NCBI RefSeq assembly: GCF_001444425.1
Contig: NZ_CP013189.1
Location: 1,922,001 to 1,986,000 of the forward strand
Reading direction: 5' to 3'
DNA from: Pseudohongiella spirulinae
GTDB lineage: Bacteria > Pseudomonadota > Gammaproteobacteria > Pseudomonadales > Pseudohongiellaceae
Length of the DNA stretch: 64,000 bases
Made by a program: the position numbers and the translations under genes. The notes beneath the pieces were generated by a model. The model was not told the DNA's origin, did not search any database, and was given only the letters and a program-made list of their open reading frames with translations. This document shows, piece by piece, positions 52,911-62,762 of this stretch (position 1 is its first letter; the number at the start of each line of letters is the position of its first letter).

Positions 52911-53224
52911 CGCGGGGGACGGAGGCGGTCTACGTCCCCAGCACAACTTCCTATACTCTGACAGGTGGCACAAGGGCTGGGTGAGGGTGGAAACGATGGG
53001 AACCTTTCAGGCCATGTTTTCTTTTCCCCGCTGACAGCCGAAAAGCGGGCGGGACTGTCTGAGTCCCGAGGGGCGCAGCCGCGAGGTCGAGTTCCCCCCC
53101 GCCGGATGCCAGCGGGGAAAAGATGGCCGGTTCACAGCGCGTCCACCCTCACCCAGCCCGCTCTGCAACGAAACTAATGCGCGAGGAAGATCAGGGACGT
53201 AGACCGCCTCCGTCCCCCGCGTCA
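52908..53224. repeat. Type B REP composite, 317 bp, between aacS and mtnC
   Basis: A plus-oriented REP unit (52908-52942) and a minus-oriented unit (53192-53224) lie at the ends. Between them is a second inverted pair, GCTGGGTGAGGGTGG (52977-52991) and its complement (53144-53158). Inside that is GGGACTGTCTGAGTCCCG and a GAGGTCGAGTTCC segment shared with the 45.2 kb element. The left end TAACGC gives the aacS stop; the right end gives the mtnC stop. The 311-base gap holds no gene. Confidence 0.88.
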
Positions 53225-53911
53225 CTCCAGGGTGATTTCCTCAAATGAATGCACCACCGGATGCCTGGACGTCACTTCGCCCTCGCTCTCCTGCGGCCGC
53301 ACCACCCGAATGGTGCGGATCCCAATCTCTGCCGCAGCATCCAGCTCACCCTCGATGTCGGACAGGAAGAGGATGTCCTCAGGCGGCAACGCTATCCATT
53401 CAGCGATATTGCGATAAGACTGCGCCTCCTGTTTGGCGCCGATGGTGGTGTCAAAATAGCCAGCAAACAGCAGGCGCAGATCGCCGTAAGTTGTGTAACG
53501 GAAGAACAGCCGCTGAGCTTTTTCTGAGCCGGAAGAGTAGACATACAGATTGATGCCCTGCTCCTGCCATTCACGCAGTTTCTCCGGCACGTCGGGGTAG
53601 ACGTGCGCCTGGTACTCACCCCGCGAATAACCCTGCTCCCAGACCATGCCCTGCAAGGCCTTCAGCTCGGTGACTTTCTCATCATTGCGCATCCACTCCT
53701 GTAACTGGGCTATCAGTGCCTCAGTATTACGCAGCGGAATACCGGTGTTTTCGCTCATTGCGCGAAGCTGACGCGCCACATCTCTTTCTTCCTTGTGCTT
53801 GCGAATAAAGTCAGGCAGAAACTGCTCGGCATACACAAACAGAATGTCCTTGACGAAACGAATGGAGCTGGTCGTTCCCTCAATATCCGTGACAATTGCA
53901 ATAGGCTTCAT
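53222..53911 (-). CDS. mtnC: Enolase-phosphatase E1 of methionine salvage
   Basis: A 229-residue HAD-family enzyme. The nucleophile motif is [20 protein letters not shown], characteristic of MtnC; later motifs are [12 protein letters not shown] and [14 protein letters not shown]. It enolises and dephosphorylates 2,3-diketo-5-methylthiopentyl-1-phosphate to the acireductone used by MtnD. It overlaps mtnD by four bases. The TGA stop is the boundary of a REP unit, directly after SFEEITLE. Confidence 0.95.
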   Translation of the reverse strand: MKPIAIVTDIEGTTSSIRFVKDILFVYAEQFLPDFIRKHKEERDVARQLRAMSENTGIPLRNTEALIAQLQEWMRNDEKVTELKALQGMVWEQGYSRGEYQAHVYPDVPEKLREWQEQGINLYVYSSGSEKAQRLFFRYTTYGDLRLLFAGYFDTTIGAKQEAQSYRNIAEWIALPPEDILFLSDIEGELDAAAEIGIRTIRVVRPQESEGEVTSRHPVVHSFEEITLE

Positions 53912-54471
53912 TGTGACTCCAGTCGGGAAAACGATTCAGCAATCGTACTTCCGGTGTAGTTGGCAACCCAGCCTTCCGGGTTGTTAAAGAATCGAATAGC
54001 AACAAACCTTGGGTTGGGGCCCATGTCAAACCAGTGTGGCGTGTTGGCCGGCACAGAAATCAGGTCACCTTTCTCGCACAGAACTTCATACACTCTGCCC
54101 TGCACATGCAGACTGAACAAGCCCCGACCGTCGACAAAAAAGCGCACTTCATCTTCGCTGTGACGGTGTTCGCTCAGAAACTTCTGTCGCATTTCCGGCA
54201 CTTTGGCCTGTACGTCGGGATTGTCCATGGCATCCAGGCTGATGACATCCACAGTCTGGTAACCTTCTTCAGCAATCAACTGATCGATATCATCCTTATA
54301 AGCAGCCATGACCTGCTCGGGCGAATCCCCGGCCTTGACCTGCGCACCGGCCTGCCAGCGCTCAAAGCGAATACCCACAGCGGCCAGTTCAGCGGCAATC
54401 TCATCGCCGTCAGTGCTGTGCATCAGTTCATGATCCGGTTTGTCGTCAGCAAAAATACTCAGTTCGCTCAT
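53908..54471 (-). CDS. mtnD: Acireductone dioxygenase
   Basis: A 187-residue cupin. The metal site is [19 protein letters not shown] with two histidines and a glutamate, and a later histidine in [11 protein letters not shown]. It oxidises the acireductone to the methionine precursor keto acid and formate; with nickel the related off-pathway reaction gives CO. It overlaps mtnB upstream and mtnC downstream, four bases each, forming a compact mtnBDC operon. mtnA and mtnK are not in the window. Confidence 0.96.
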   Translation of the reverse strand: MSELSIFADDKPDHELMHSTDGDEIAAELAAVGIRFERWQAGAQVKAGDSPEQVMAAYKDDIDQLIAEEGYQTVDVISLDAMDNPDVQAKVPEMRQKFLSEHRHSEDEVRFFVDGRGLFSLHVQGRVYEVLCEKGDLISVPANTPHWFDMGPNPRFVAIRFFNNPEGWVANYTGSTIAESFSRLESQ

Positions 54472-55124
54472 ACTAAAGCCTCGTGATCAGCGCCCCTGGC
54501 GGGCGTGCCATTACCCCGCTGGGCATTCCAATAATAGTCCAGTAAAAACTCCAGCGCCTCAAGATGGCGCATTGTCGCAGCCAGATCCGGGCCCCAGGTG
54601 TACAATCCGTGCCCCCTGATCAGATAAGCATGCCCTGTGCCATGTTTATCCATATGGGCATCAACCTGCTTTGCAAGGGCGGCAATGTCCTGCGTGTTAT
54701 CAAACACCGGTATACTCAGACTGCTGTCGTGAGTGGTGGTTCCCTGCAAGGCTTTCAGCAGTTCAAGGCCGCTGATGGTGATGCATGGCGTCTCGGCCTG
54801 CATGGACACCAGGGTAGACTTCAGTGAATGCGTGTGCAAAACCGCCCCAATCGTTGCATCACGCCGGTATAGCTGGGTATGCAATAAGGTCTCAGCCGAG
54901 GGCCGTTTGCCATCCAGCGACTGCCCGGCCATGTCCACCTGCATGATGTCTTCGGGCTGCAGTGCACCTTTATCACGCCCCGACACCGTGATGGCACAGG
55001 AGTGAGCATCGAGTCGCTGCGAGAAATTGCTGCTGGTGGCCGGGCACCAGCCCTGCTTCCAGATACGCTGGCCAGCGTCGATCAGACCGTCGACGGCCTG
55101 CTGGAAAGTCTGTAATTGAGTCAT
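54468..55124 (-). CDS. mtnB: Methylthioribulose-1-phosphate dehydratase
   Basis: A 218-residue class II aldolase-fold zinc enzyme. [25 protein letters not shown] with the zinc histidines, and [14 protein letters not shown] with the third histidine are all present. It removes water from methylthioribulose-1-phosphate, giving the MtnC substrate. First gene of the mtnBDC operon; the promoter should lie in the 61 bases to rlmI or further upstream. Confidence 0.95.
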   Translation of the reverse strand: MTQLQTFQQAVDGLIDAGQRIWKQGWCPATSSNFSQRLDAHSCAITVSGRDKGALQPEDIMQVDMAGQSLDGKRPSAETLLHTQLYRRDATIGAVLHTHSLKSTLVSMQAETPCITISGLELLKALQGTTTHDSSLSIPVFDNTQDIAALAKQVDAHMDKHGTGHAYLIRGHGLYTWGPDLAATMRHLEALEFLLDYYWNAQRGNGTPARGADHEALV

Positions 55125-55185
55125 GGGCGGGGATTATAAACCGAAACGCGCCAATCGATAAGCAAACTGCCATTGAAAAAGCCGA

Positions 55186-56385
55186 TCAATCCAATAGGCA
55201 AATCAGACCTTTCAGGTAGAGTGATTCGGGGAATGGCAGTGCCACCAGGTGGTCTTCGGCCTGATGCAGAAAACGGGTAATCTGCCCGCTGCGCCCGGCG
55301 TCCAGCAATGCATCGGCGGTTATCTTCTGGAACAGACCCGGGTCGATGGCACCGGAACAGGAGAAAGTGACCAGATAGCCGCCTGGCTTGATGAGCTGCG
55401 CGGCCTGCAGGGCAATGTCCTTATAGGCGCGGGCAGCGCGTTTGAATTGATGTTTGGTCTCGGCGAATTTGGGCGGATCCAGCACCACGATGTCAAACTG
55501 GCGCCCCTGCTGTTTCAGTTCGCGCAGGTATTCAAACACATTGGCCTGCACCAGCTCAGCCTGATCGGGGTCAAATCCGTTCAGCTGCAGATTCCGCCCT
55601 GCCAGCTCCAGCGCCGGCCCCGACGAGTCCACATTAGTCACATGTGCCGCGCCACCATGCAGCGCCGCGATGCCGAAACCGCCGGTATAAGAAAAGCAGT
55701 TCAGCACCGTCGCCGGCTGCGAACGCGCCGCGCACAGCTGCTGCACGACGTTACGGTTATCAAACTGGTCCAGGTAGTAGCCCGTTTTATGACCATCGAC
55801 GATGCTCACCAGATACTGCCGCCCCTGCTCATTCAGAGTGATATAGTCCGGTGGTTCAGCGCCCGCCAAGAGGCCCTTGCGCTGCTCCAGCCCCTCGTGT
55901 TTGCGCACCGCCACATCGGATCGCTCGTAAATACCCTTGATCTCGGGCAGTGTGTATTGCAGTGCATCAATAATGGCCTGGCGCCAGTATTCAGTGCCGC
56001 TGGAAAGGATCTGACAAGAGAGGAAATCACCGTAGCGATCCACCACCAGGCCAGGCAATTGATCCGACTCACCATAAATAAGCCGCAAACCGTTGCGCTT
56101 TTCATGAAACAGATGACCGCGACGGTTGATGGCGGCCTGCACCTGGCGGCGGATAAAATCGGCATCAATCACTGCGTTTGGGTCGAAACCCCACATGCGC
56201 GCGCGAATCTGGGAATGCGGTGAGTAGGCTGCCAGCCCCAGTTCCCGGCCACTGGCATCAACCACCTTGACGGTTTCACCATTGGCCGGATTGCCGCTGA
56301 CTTTGGCAACGGCACCGGAAAAGACCCAGGGATGGTGGCGCAGCAAGGACGATTCGCGCCCCTTGCTCAGGTGTAAAGTGTTCAT
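55186..56385 (-). CDS. rlmI: 23S rRNA cytosine methyltransferase, RlmI family
   Basis: A 399-residue SAM-dependent methyltransferase. An N-terminal PUA domain (LSKGRESSLLRHHPWVFSGAVAKVSG) binds RNA; the Rossmann part has LNCFSYTGGFGIAALHGGA for SAM and VLDPPKFAETK as the catalytic D-P-P motif, followed by the cysteine segment YLVTFSCSG. RlmI makes m5C1962 in E. coli 23S rRNA. Length is close to the 396 residues of that protein. Its ATG overlaps the stop of the pirin gene by four bases. Confidence 0.93.
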   Translation of the reverse strand: MNTLHLSKGRESSLLRHHPWVFSGAVAKVSGNPANGETVKVVDASGRELGLAAYSPHSQIRARMWGFDPNAVIDADFIRRQVQAAINRRGHLFHEKRNGLRLIYGESDQLPGLVVDRYGDFLSCQILSSGTEYWRQAIIDALQYTLPEIKGIYERSDVAVRKHEGLEQRKGLLAGAEPPDYITLNEQGRQYLVSIVDGHKTGYYLDQFDNRNVVQQLCAARSQPATVLNCFSYTGGFGIAALHGGAAHVTNVDSSGPALELAGRNLQLNGFDPDQAELVQANVFEYLRELKQQGRQFDIVVLDPPKFAETKHQFKRAARAYKDIALQAAQLIKPGGYLVTFSCSGAIDPGLFQKITADALLDAGRSGQITRFLHQAEDHLVALPFPESLYLKGLICLLD

Positions 56386-57236
56386 GGCAGGGGGATGCGT
56401 TCCTCATCATCGCCGGGTATGGCGGGAAATTCGCCATTTTCCCATCTTTCCCGCGCCGCATTTATGGTGGCGCGGTCGTAAGCCACAAAATTCCAGTGAA
56501 TATGCGGCACCTGCTCGAATTTTTTGCCACCGATCATGGCAAAGCGGGCGTCGTCCTGCGCTCTTATGAGTGTGTCACCTGACTCCAGCAATACAAAATC
56601 ACCCTTGGTGTAGCTTGTATCATTGATCAGCACAGTGCCACTGACCACACAGATGGCGGCCTCTTGCTCAGGGTCAGGATGTTCCAGCTGACGACCTTTG
56701 TCCAGCATCACATCCAGGTAGAACATGGGCGAAAAAGTACGCACCGGCGATCCCCGACCGTAGGCATTGCCCACGATCAGGCGCATCATGATGCCGGGCC
56801 GATAAATACAGGGCAGATCATTTTTGCTGATGTGCTGAAAATCCGGCTCAATGGTTTCATGATCCTGCGGCAGCGCTACCCACAGCTGCAGGCCGTAAAG
56901 GGGGTGATCCTTGGAGCGAACTTCATGCGTTTCGCGTTCGGAATGCACAATGCCGCGACCAGCAATCATCCAGTTTACATCGCCAGGGAAGATTTCCTGC
57001 ACCGACCCCAGACTGTCGCGATGCAGCATGCTGCCTTCAAACAGATAGGTCACGGTCGCCAGGCCAATATGCGGATGCGGGCGCACGTTGATGCCCTGCC
57101 CGGCAGGAAATTGCGCGGGCCCGATGTGATCAAAAAATATGAAGGGTCCCACCATTTTCTTTTCCGGGTGGGGCAGTATGCGCGAGACGGAGAACCCGCC
57201 CAGGTCTTTATTGTCGCCTTTTAATAGTTTAGCCAT
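56382..57236 (-). CDS. Pirin family protein
   Basis: About 284 residues. I use the ATG at 57236 (MAKLLKGDNKDLGGFSVSR), which has AGGAG seven bases upstream; the longer frame from 57299 is only a translated REP unit. The bicupin signature is present: GPFIFFDHIGPAQFPAGQGINVRPHPHIGLATVTYLFEG, with metal-binding histidines, and GRGIVHSERE. Family members bind iron and some cleave quercetin; the physiological role is unknown. It is the first gene of a pair with rlmI. Confidence 0.93.
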   Translation of the reverse strand: MAKLLKGDNKDLGGFSVSRILPHPEKKMVGPFIFFDHIGPAQFPAGQGINVRPHPHIGLATVTYLFEGSMLHRDSLGSVQEIFPGDVNWMIAGRGIVHSERETHEVRSKDHPLYGLQLWVALPQDHETIEPDFQHISKNDLPCIYRPGIMMRLIVGNAYGRGSPVRTFSPMFYLDVMLDKGRQLEHPDPEQEAAICVVSGTVLINDTSYTKGDFVLLESGDTLIRAQDDARFAMIGGKKFEQVPHIHWNFVAYDRATINAARERWENGEFPAIPGDDEERIPLP

Positions 57237-57251
57237 GCTTAAGCTCCTGTC

Positions 57252-57304
57252 GGCGCTGGTGACGCTGGGGACGTAGACCGCCTCCGTCCCCAGCATCACC
57301 AGCG
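57252..57304 (-). repeat. REP unit with extended arms between nitroreductase and pirin genes
   Basis: A minus-oriented unit whose arms extend to 20 bases, CGCTGGTGACGCTGGGGACG and its complement with one mismatch. It contains the nitroreductase stop codon (57296-57298) and lies 16 bases before the pirin start, so it is in the pirin leader. Confidence 0.95.
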
Positions 57305-57883
57305 TTTCAATACATCCGCCAGCGGTTTGCGTCCTGACGGTTTTTCCTTGGCGGCCACCTCGGCCGACAGGACGTCGGGTTCTGCGGCCACGCCGATGGC
57401 GATGCCGCAGATGACTTTGTGATTATCGTCAAGCTGCAGGTAGTCTGCTACTTGCTGGTGCTTAATGCCACCCATGCCGTGCGTATAAAGCCCCATCTGG
57501 CGAGCCTGCAGGCTCAGGGCCATCCAGGCGGCGCCGGCGTCGTATTCGGCGTAGGCGTTGTCTTTGCCATTGTGGTTGAAGGTTTTGCGGACCACCACAA
57601 AACAAAGCAGTGATGCGTTTTTGGCCCAGACCTGATTGCCTTCCAGCAGCAAATCAAGGAAATCATCATAGGTCTCCTCGGTGGAGACGTGAAATTCCCA
57701 GGGCTGATCATTGAAGCACGAGGGTGCCCAGCGAGCGGCCTCAAACAGAACGTTAACATCGGCTTCGGCAATAGGGGTTTTGACAAATGCCCGGGGCGAC
57801 CAGCGCCGCGCCAGTGTTTCATCAACACCAGGCAGGCTGTCGCGTGCAGAAAAGTCGGGATTAATACTGTCAGGGTATGGCAT
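57296..57883 (-). CDS. Nitroreductase family protein
   Basis: A 195-residue FMN oxidoreductase. LARRWSPRAFVKTPI binds flavin phosphate; FEAARWAPSCFNDQPWEFHV is the family's W-A-P-S motif, and GMGGIKHQQVADYL follows. I use the ATG at 57883, preceded by AAAGGAG six bases before; the longer frame crosses the divergent promoter. Physiological substrate unknown. Its last residues VLKRW are directly followed by a TGA from a REP boundary. It is divergent from the ArnT-like gene. Confidence 0.92.
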   Translation of the reverse strand: MPYPDSINPDFSARDSLPGVDETLARRWSPRAFVKTPIAEADVNVLFEAARWAPSCFNDQPWEFHVSTEETYDDFLDLLLEGNQVWAKNASLLCFVVVRKTFNHNGKDNAYAEYDAGAAWMALSLQARQMGLYTHGMGGIKHQQVADYLQLDDNHKVICGIAIGVAAEPDVLSAEVAAKEKPSGRKPLADVLKRW

Positions 57884-57918
57884 TATTGCTCCTTTTAAAC
57901 TGTTGGTGCCTGACGCCC

Positions 57919-59814
57919 ATGATGACCAACAACGCCCCAACACGCAACGTTTTAAGCCCGCTGCCAGTTGCTGCGTTACTGCTGCTGATTACGAGTATCA
58001 AGCTGATGCTGGCCTGGCGGCTGGAGCTGTATAGCGACGAGATTTTCTACTGGCAGGCCTCGCAGTTTCCGGCACTGGCTTATAGCGATCTGCCATTTAT
58101 GGCCGCCCTGCTGGCGGGGCTGGGCAGCGAGCTGCTGGGCAATACACCGCTGGCAGTGCGCTCGCTGTTTCTGCTGATGGGCAGCAGTCTGCCGCTGCTG
58201 ATCTACTGGCTGGCCTTGCCGCTGACCGGTCAGAGGGACGCGCTGACATCCGCGCTGCTGACACTGTGCCTGCCCATGGCAGCCTTCCTGGGTCTGCTGG
58301 CGGTGCCCGATGTGCCGATGATTTTCTGGGGCATGTTATTTCTGGGCATGTTAGAGCGCGCCACCCGAACCGGGCACTCCGGCTACTGGCTGGCGGCTGG
58401 CGTGATGGCCGCAATGGGCCTGTCCAGCCATTACCGCTTTGTACTCTATCCGTTGGCGGCGGTGGTCTACCTGCTGATTGCCACCGACCATCGACATTAC
58501 TGGAAAAGTCCCGGGCTCTGGCTGGGTGGCCTGATCGGGCTGTGCGGATTTATCCCGGCGCTGTCATTCAATCTGATGCATGATTTGAGCGGCCTGGATT
58601 ATCATCTGGTCGACCGCCACCCCTGGCAATTCCAGGCCGAAGGGCTGATGCACCCGCTGATTCAGGCCGTCATCGTCACGCCACTGATGTACGCCGCACT
58701 TTGGTATACCCTGTGGCGCACGTTTCTGCAGGGGCGTGAAGGCGACAACCGCGCCACACTGTTCATGCTGTTTGCCCTGTTCAACCTGGGCGTTTACCTG
58801 CTACTGTCGCCCTGGAGCGACACCACCCGTACCACCCTGCACTGGCCTCTGTCCGGCTACCTGCCGCTGCTGGTATTTTTGCCACAGACCCTGCGACACA
58901 TCGCCAATCAATGGTCCGCCAAAGCCGCCATCAGCACGCCACTGCTGGGCCTGCTGGGCACTTTTCTGGTGCTGGCCGGTATTGGCTCACAAGGCTTTAA
59001 TCAGCAACTGCAGACTCTGGTGGGTAATGACGTGCTGTCCAATAAAATGGCCGGCTGGCAACCTCTGGCAGAGAAAATTGAGCAACTTGACCAGCAGCAT
59101 GCATTGCCAGCGGAACGACTGTACGTCACAGATAACTACTACACGGCCGCGCAGCTCAGCTTCAAGTTTCCCGACCTGCAGGTCTACACAATCGACGAAG
59201 ACAAAACCATTCGCGATGGCCGCGCCACGCAGTATGCCCTGTGGCAGCGCCACACCCCGGCGCTGATGCAGCATGACATCGACAATATCGTCTTCATTAC
59301 CGAAGACAGCACGCTGGATATCGACGAAAAAACGACCGTGATGCAGCTCGCCTGCAGCCTGTTTCAGCCGCTCAACTTTATCGACCAGCTCACCCTGTTT
59401 AATGGTGACAAACGCTTCAGCATTTACTACGGCCAGAAAGGTTACCAGACCAGCCTGGGGTCGCCTTGCCCCCTTCCCGCTCTGACCTGGCTGGATCAGC
59501 CGGCTGAAGATGTGACACTCTCCGGCACCGTCACAATCAGCGGCTGGAGCATCGTGCCGGGTTTTGGAGCACGGGAAATTAAGGTATTGCTCAATCGGCA
59601 GTCAATCGCCACCGCCAGCCGACAAATCCACCGCGAAGATGTGGTACAACTGATGAATGGCGACAGCGATCCGGATGCGCCGGTGCTGGGTTTTGAAGTC
59701 TTGGTCGATACCACACAATTCCCGAACGGACGTTACGAGCTGGCCATCGAGACTGTCTCTGGCACCGGCCAGCTCAGACTGAGCGGGCAACGGCGCATCA
59801 GTATTCGGAACTGA
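57919..59814 (+). CDS. ArnT/PMT-like glycosyltransferase family 39 protein
   Basis: About 631 residues with roughly ten membrane segments in the first 400. The periplasmic acidic motif is in RLELYSDEIFYWQASQFPALAYSDLPFMAALLAGLG, typical of family 39 enzymes that use polyprenyl-phosphate sugars. A soluble C-terminal periplasmic domain (from about residue 405) ends with a beta-rich module. It probably adds a sugar to a lipid or envelope glycan from undecaprenyl-phosphate donors. The start is uncertain: ATGs at 57919 and 57922 are adjacent, and the frame opens at 57877 in the divergent gene's leader. Confidence 0.82.
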   Translation: MMTNNAPTRNVLSPLPVAALLLLITSIKLMLAWRLELYSDEIFYWQASQFPALAYSDLPFMAALLAGLGSELLGNTPLAVRSLFLLMGSSLPLLIYWLALPLTGQRDALTSALLTLCLPMAAFLGLLAVPDVPMIFWGMLFLGMLERATRTGHSGYWLAAGVMAAMGLSSHYRFVLYPLAAVVYLLIATDHRHYWKSPGLWLGGLIGLCGFIPALSFNLMHDLSGLDYHLVDRHPWQFQAEGLMHPLIQAVIVTPLMYAALWYTLWRTFLQGREGDNRATLFMLFALFNLGVYLLLSPWSDTTRTTLHWPLSGYLPLLVFLPQTLRHIANQWSAKAAISTPLLGLLGTFLVLAGIGSQGFNQQLQTLVGNDVLSNKMAGWQPLAEKIEQLDQQHALPAERLYVTDNYYTAAQLSFKFPDLQVYTIDEDKTIRDGRATQYALWQRHTPALMQHDIDNIVFITEDSTLDIDEKTTVMQLACSLFQPLNFIDQLTLFNGDKRFSIYYGQKGYQTSLGSPCPLPALTWLDQPAEDVTLSGTVTISGWSIVPGFGAREIKVLLNRQSIATASRQIHREDVVQLMNGDSDPDAPVLGFEVLVDTTQFPNGRYELAIETVSGTGQLRLSGQRRISIRN

Positions 59815-59893
59815 CAAACTCCCGTCACAAAGTTCGGGCTAGCATGACATTTTTCCTAATCTGTGACAGGCCCTTCAGGGCCGGAGGTAGCTC

Positions 59894-61858
59894 ATGAACC
59901 GCGTGACCAGACTGATCCCGCTTACCCTGGCAGCTCTCGGACTAAGCATTACCGCTCACGCCCAACCCTGGACCGGCCAAGTTGAAGTCATCCGCGGCGC
60001 CAGTTCCGGAGACACCATTCAGGGCCTGGTGTTCAATGATCTCAATGGCGACAGCCGCCGCCAGCCCAACGAACCAGGTATTGCCGATGTGCTGGTCAGC
60101 AATGGTCTTGATGTTGTACAAACCGATGCCAACGGGCGCTATGAGATTGGCGTACGTGCAGATATGGACCTGACAGTTGTACAACCGGCCGGCTGGCAGG
60201 TACCGGTTGATCACCGCATGGTGCCGCAATTTGCCTATACCCACAAACCCGGCGGAACCCCGGAACCCTTACGATTTGGCGGCTTACCGGACACCGGGCC
60301 AGCGCCTTCGCAGGTAAATTTTCCGCTGCGCGCGCGCAGTAACCCTGACAATACCTTTACCTGCGCGGCCATCGGCGATAGTCAGACCTACTCAAACGGC
60401 GAGCTGAGCCAGTTCCGCGACAGCGCCATTGCTGATCTGGTGCAAATGGATCTGGGCAGCAATGACTGTCTGGTATATCTGGGCGATGTGGTCGGTGATG
60501 ATCTGGACGTGCTGGAGCGCCTGCTGGAGGTTGGCTCAGCCGTCGGTGTGCCACAGTGGATGGCACTGGGCAACCACGACATCGACTTTGACGCCAGCAG
60601 CGATGCACACTCCTCCGATTCCTGGCGGCGAATCTATGGACCGAACTACTACGCATTCGAAACAGGTCAGGTGACATTCATTGTACTGGACAACATCATC
60701 TACCCTTGCGGCGAGGAAGAACTCAGGCTGCCAGGGCGTGAATTCTGTGTCGAATCAGACCGTCCGGTTTACAATGTACGAGTCCATGACACTCAACTTC
60801 AATGGCTTGAAAACCTGCTGCGGCACACACCGGAAGACCGACTGATCGTAATGGCGCATCATGGCCCAATGCTGTCATTCTATGGATCCGGTTCTTTTCA
60901 GCATCAGGATGATGCCACTGCACAGATTCATGCCCTGGTGGCCGGCCGCGAAGCGCTGTCTCTGTCCGGTCACCTACATACGCTGGAAAACATCGCGCCT
61001 GGTGAATCCTTCGACGGCTGGCAGCAGGCACTGGGTGTCGACAGCGCTCCCTTCCGTCACATTGTGGCTGGCGCCGCATCCGGTCACTGGTGGCAGGGTG
61101 ATCTTGGTATCGATGGCGACGCCATGGCACTGCAGCGTATGGGCGCCCCCAAAGGACTGCTGATGCTGGACTTTCAGGGCAGTGAATATCGGGAACACTA
61201 CGTGGGTTCCCGCATAGACCCACGGCGCGGTCAGTGGGTGGACTTTAACACGCCCGCCTTCCGCGAGTGGTTTGACATCCTGCAGGCATGGCGATCACTG
61301 CCGGCGCGTGAACGAAATCCTGTGCCGCCGGTTTCCATCAACGACCTGCCGGACACCCGGATACTCACCCCCGAGGAGTTGAGTCAGGGTGTTTTCATCA
61401 CCGCCAACGTCTGGAACGGCAGTCGGGAAACACAAGTCAGCGCCCGCATCAATGGCGGCGCGCCGATAACACTGAGCCGCACTCAACAGGGAACCGGCGA
61501 GGCCGCACAGATCGGCGCCGAGTATGCCGATCCTTTCACCGTCAAGCGTCAGGCTACGGTAGGCAGATATGCCATAGAAAGCACGATGGGACGTCCCCGC
61601 AACCAGGGCTACGAAGCCTACCGTGGTTCTCGATTTCAGGGTCCGCCGCAGCCCCAGACAGCCATCGCTGATCGCAACATGCACCTGTGGCGTGCCACTT
61701 TGCCAACTGATCTGCCGCACGGCGTGCATACCCTCGAGGTGACCAGCATCGACCGGCACGGCCGCCGGTATACCGACCGCGTGATATTCGAGGTGCGTGA
61801 GGCGCGACCCGATCCACTGCATCGCGTTGACGTATGGGATATGGATACCGGACAATAG
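59894..61858 (+). CDS. Secreted calcineurin-like metallophosphoesterase
   Basis: A 654-residue exported protein (signal peptide ending ITAHAQP). Residues about 38-95 form an SdrD/Cna-B-like module (GLVFNDLNGDSRRQPNEPGIADV). The metallophosphoesterase core follows: IGDSQTYS, VYLGDVVGDD, ALGNHDIDFD, VMAHHGP and SGHLHTLE, giving all the metal ligands. A C-terminal beta domain from about residue 470 ends with VIFEVREARPDPL. It probably acts in the periplasm or outside on phosphoesters; the substrate is unknown. The start has a strong GGAGGT box. The next gene follows by eight bases. Confidence 0.9.
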   Translation: MNRVTRLIPLTLAALGLSITAHAQPWTGQVEVIRGASSGDTIQGLVFNDLNGDSRRQPNEPGIADVLVSNGLDVVQTDANGRYEIGVRADMDLTVVQPAGWQVPVDHRMVPQFAYTHKPGGTPEPLRFGGLPDTGPAPSQVNFPLRARSNPDNTFTCAAIGDSQTYSNGELSQFRDSAIADLVQMDLGSNDCLVYLGDVVGDDLDVLERLLEVGSAVGVPQWMALGNHDIDFDASSDAHSSDSWRRIYGPNYYAFETGQVTFIVLDNIIYPCGEEELRLPGREFCVESDRPVYNVRVHDTQLQWLENLLRHTPEDRLIVMAHHGPMLSFYGSGSFQHQDDATAQIHALVAGREALSLSGHLHTLENIAPGESFDGWQQALGVDSAPFRHIVAGAASGHWWQGDLGIDGDAMALQRMGAPKGLLMLDFQGSEYREHYVGSRIDPRRGQWVDFNTPAFREWFDILQAWRSLPARERNPVPPVSINDLPDTRILTPEELSQGVFITANVWNGSRETQVSARINGGAPITLSRTQQGTGEAAQIGAEYADPFTVKRQATVGRYAIESTMGRPRNQGYEAYRGSRFQGPPQPQTAIADRNMHLWRATLPTDLPHGVHTLEVTSIDRHGRRYTDRVIFEVREARPDPLHRVDVWDMDTGQ

Positions 61859-61866
61859 CGTCCAAT

Positions 61867-62178
61867 ATGACACATACTCTGACATTTTCTGCAGGTCGGC
61901 TGTTCTCAATTGTAGCCCTGATAGAAGCCCTGACCTGGGCCGGCCTGCTGATTGGCATGTACCTGAAATACGTCACTGGTACTACCGATTTCGGAGTGTG
62001 GCTCTTTGGCCGATTGCATGGCGCCGCTTTCATCGCCTACGTGGTGGTGACCTTTTTCTGCATGACGCGACTGCGCTGGCCATGGTGGGCCAGCATGCTC
62101 GCCATTATGGCGGCTATTCCGCCGCTGGTGACACTGCCGCTAGAGATATGGTTCAGGCGCAAGGGCTTGCTGGGGTAG
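61867..62178 (+). CDS. DUF3817 small membrane protein
   Basis: A 103-residue protein with three membrane segments: FSIVALIEALTWAGLLIGMYLKY, WLFGRLHGAAFIAYVVVTFF and MLAIMAAIPPLVTLPLEIWF. The first two match DUF3817, including the conserved E-A-x-T-W and H-G segments. Role unknown. I use the ATG at 61867; an earlier in-frame GTG-type start would lie in the phosphoesterase gene. Confidence 0.85.
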   Translation: MTHTLTFSAGRLFSIVALIEALTWAGLLIGMYLKYVTGTTDFGVWLFGRLHGAAFIAYVVVTFFCMTRLRWPWWASMLAIMAAIPPLVTLPLEIWFRRKGLLG

Positions 62179-62255
62179 GCCCGAGCCCGAAAGACGAACT
62201 CATCAAGCCAGTAATAACACTGAGCTCGTTTAAGAAAAAATTTCGGAGATTTGAT

Positions 62256-62342
62256 TGGTGCCCGGGACCGGAATCGAACCGGTACGGAGTTTCCCCCGAG
62301 GGATTTTAAGTCCCTTGCGTCTACCAATTTCGCCACCCGGGC
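62256..62342 (-). tRNA. tRNA-Leu (UAA)
   Basis: An 87-base tRNA with encoded CCA. The acceptor arm is GCCCGGG pairing with CCCGGGC, the anticodon loop CTTAAAA gives UAA, a long variable arm is present, and the T arm carries GGTTCGATTCC. Third in the Gly-Cys-Leu tRNA set after pgsA. Confidence 0.97.
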
Positions 62343-62404
62343 AGTTTGTCCTTGCGGCCGCTCCCGGACTCCTGTCCTCCGCGGCACTCGTGCATCCTGC
62401 ACGT

Positions 62405-62429
62405 CGTCTACCAATTTCGCCACCCGGGC
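62405..62429 (-). repeat. Exact copy of the 5' 25 bases of tRNA-Leu
   Basis: These 25 bases repeat 62318-62342, the acceptor and D-arm half of the tRNA-Leu, 62 bases upstream of the real gene on its own strand. No anticodon or T arm follows in usable form, so it is a fragment, not a second gene. It could be left by unequal exchange between tandem tRNA genes or by a lost integrated element. Confidence 0.85.
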
Positions 62430-62442
62430 GGCTTGTAGAAAA

Positions 62443-62516
62443 TGGAGGCTGGGGTCGGAATCGAACCGGCGTACGCGGAGTTGCAGTCCGCTGCATGACC
62501 ACTCTGCCACCCAGCC
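62443..62516 (-). tRNA. tRNA-Cys (GCA)
   Basis: A 74-base tRNA with encoded CCA, acceptor GGCTGGG/CCCAGCC, anticodon loop CTGCAAC giving GCA, and T arm GGTTCGATTCC. Order with its neighbours matches glyW-cysT-leuZ of E. coli. Confidence 0.97.
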
Positions 62517-62579
62517 TGTACTGTTCCAAATTTTACCTGGCAGACAGGTAACTTCCGGACTGGCCAGTGGCCGTATGTT

Positions 62580-62655
<76 letters not shown>

Positions 62656-62762
62656 ATTAAACTGGTTTTTTTACGTCTTTTGCATCACTGCGAAAGAGGC
62701 GCTTATTCTAATGGCATTCGGTACGATGTCAAGCATCAGTCTCCGAATTTTTCGCCGTTTTT

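Noticed and set aside
52965-53225. Small frames between aacS and mtnC
   Set aside because: They consist of the type B composite; no independent coding evidence.
62343-62430. A possible second tRNA-Leu
   Set aside because: Only the 5' 25 bases match; no anticodon loop with U33 and no T arm can be drawn.
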